Shown: piece by piece, positions 63,411 to 64,000 of the stretch
How positions within the stretch are numbered: position 1 is the first letter of the stretch
Layout: each line of letters starts with the position of its first letter
Assembly: GCA_002682825.1 (NCBI GenBank)
Contig: NOKP01000031.1
Coordinates: 472,639-536,638 of the forward strand
Direction of reading: 5' to 3'
Origin: Neonectria sp. B-13
Taxonomy: Eukaryota; Ascomycota; Sordariomycetes; Hypocreales; Nectriaceae
DNA length: 64,000 nucleotides
Notes under the pieces: generated by a model
What the model saw: the letters and a program-made list of their open reading frames with translations, nothing else
Told to the model about the DNA's origin: nothing
Databases searched by the model: none
Made by a program: the position numbers and the translations under genes

Positions 63411-64000
63411 ATGCGCTACTCCTTCACTATCCTCGCCTTTGCCGTGACGGCTCTGGCACTTCCCACCGCCAAGCCCAACGACGATGGATCTTGGGCCCCT
63501 GGCAAATACGAGGGTGACGGAACTGGCCACGACGACGGCAAGTGGTCCCCTGGCAAATACCCCGGCGACAAGAAGATCAAGATCAAGCGCGAAGACGATG
63601 GCTCCTGGTCCCCTGGAAAGTACGAGGGTGACGAAACCGGCCACGACGACGGCAAGTGGTACCCCGGAAAGTACCCTGGCGACAAGTCAAAGACGAAGCG
63701 CAATGATGACGGCTCTTGGGCCCCCGGCAAGTACGAGGGCGAGGGTACCGGTTTCGACGACGGCAAATACCACGACAAGGCCAAGCGCAACGATGATGGA
63801 ACCTGGGCCCCTGGAAAGTACGAGGGTGAGGGTACCGGCTTCGACGACGGCAAATATCATGGCAAGGCCAAGCGCAACGATGACGGCTCTTGGGCCCCCG
63901 GCAAGTACGAGGGAGAGGGTACTGGCTTCGACGACGGCAAATATCACGGCAAGGCTAAGCGCAACGATGATGGAACCTGGGCCCCTGGCAAATATGAAGG
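63411..64000 (+). CDS. Secreted Kex2-processed repeat protein, candidate RiPP precursor; 3' end outside window
   Basis: The ATG at 63411 starts a signal peptide (MRYSFTILAFAVTALA), then a short pro-part. After it the protein consists of units each ending in Lys-Arg, at residues 59-60, 96-97, 125-126, 154-155 and 183-184. Unit 1 has 37 residues, units 2-4 have 29, and unit 5 is cut by the window end. A unit reads NDDG(S/T)WAPGKYEGEGTG then FDDGKYHGKAKR. Lys-Arg is the cleavage site of the Golgi protease Kex2. The architecture (signal peptide, near-identical units, KR spacers, aromatic residues, no cysteine) matches fungal Kex2-processed repeat proteins, some of which are precursors of cyclic RiPPs of the ustiloxin/phomopsin/epichloecyclin kind and some pheromone-like. 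No UstYa-like oxidase is in the window, so modification is unproven. Confidence 0.85.
   Translation, partial: MRYSFTILAFAVTALALPTAKPNDDGSWAPGKYEGDGTGHDDGKWSPGKYPGDKKIKIKREDDGSWSPGKYEGDETGHDDGKWYPGKYPGDKSKTKRNDDGSWAPGKYEGEGTGFDDGKYHDKAKRNDDGTWAPGKYEGEGTGFDDGKYHGKAKRNDDGSWAPGKYEGEGTGFDDGKYHGKAKRNDDGTWAPGKYE
63591..64000 (+). repeat. Tandem peptide-coding repeat of the Kex2-processed protein
   Basis: Units at 63591-63701 (111 bp), 63702-63788, 63789-63875 and 63876-63962 (87 bp each), and a partial one from 63963. Later units alternate between two DNA variants (GACGGCTCTTGG and GATGGAACCTGG), suggesting duplication of a two-unit block. Confidence 0.85.

Noticed and set aside
63387..63947. Minus-strand open frames of 85-145 codons opposite the Kex2-repeat gene
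   Set aside because: They are repeat shadows; the plus-strand frame has a signal peptide and regular KR sites.

Overview
The window is nuclear DNA of a filamentous ascomycete (Pezizomycotina, probably a Sordariomycete). The evidence is many short introns (about 41-100 nt) with GT...AG ends and CTAAC/CTGAC-type branch sites, together with families found mainly in such fungi: PTH11-like receptor, HET domain, LDB19 arrestin, DUF7708-NB-ARC-TPR protein, HeLo domain, Ser/Thr-rich GPI protein and a Kex2-site repeat protein. I saw no tRNA, rRNA, CRISPR or bacterial operon structure. All gene models were read by eye, and splice sites were chosen by frame continuity and family motifs.

Layout. 1-17.4 kb is gene-poor accessory DNA: a PTH11-like receptor cut by the window edge, a MITE-like inverted repeat, a decayed B3/B4 tRNA-editing-domain gene, an LDB19-type arrestin, an NmrA-like reductase, a HET-domain gene, an alpha/beta hydrolase, a membrane protein with an unclear 5' end and a SnoaL-like protein. 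17.9-28.3 kb is a conserved housekeeping block: RFT1 and DBP3 (convergent), a seven-TM protein, and the 16-exon glutamine-dependent NAD+ synthetase QNS1. 29.2-32.7 kb is an NLR-like STAND protein.

34.2-39.4 kb holds a beta-lactamase-fold hydrolase, a small Cys-motif protein, an AsaB/CmcJ/GA4-desaturase-like oxygenase and an SDR, which could form a small tailoring set. 40.1-42.3 kb is an arsenic-detoxification pair (Acr2-type arsenate reductase and ArsH), followed by an orphan gene and a class III aminotransferase.

45.4-52.9 kb looks like a self/non-self or stress island. A trypsin-like protein with an intact His/Asp/Ser triad is split by an acidic microsatellite tract and is divergent to a tail-anchored membrane protein; an F-box-like protein and a HET-s-like HeLo protein with an amyloid-like C-terminus follow. 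55.9-60.3 kb is one 1,454-codon repeat-rich GPI cell-wall protein. At the right edge (63.4-64.0 kb, incomplete) is a secreted protein made of near-identical 29-residue units ending in Lys-Arg. This is the architecture of fungal Kex2-processed repeat proteins and RiPP precursors, and it is the most interesting lead here.
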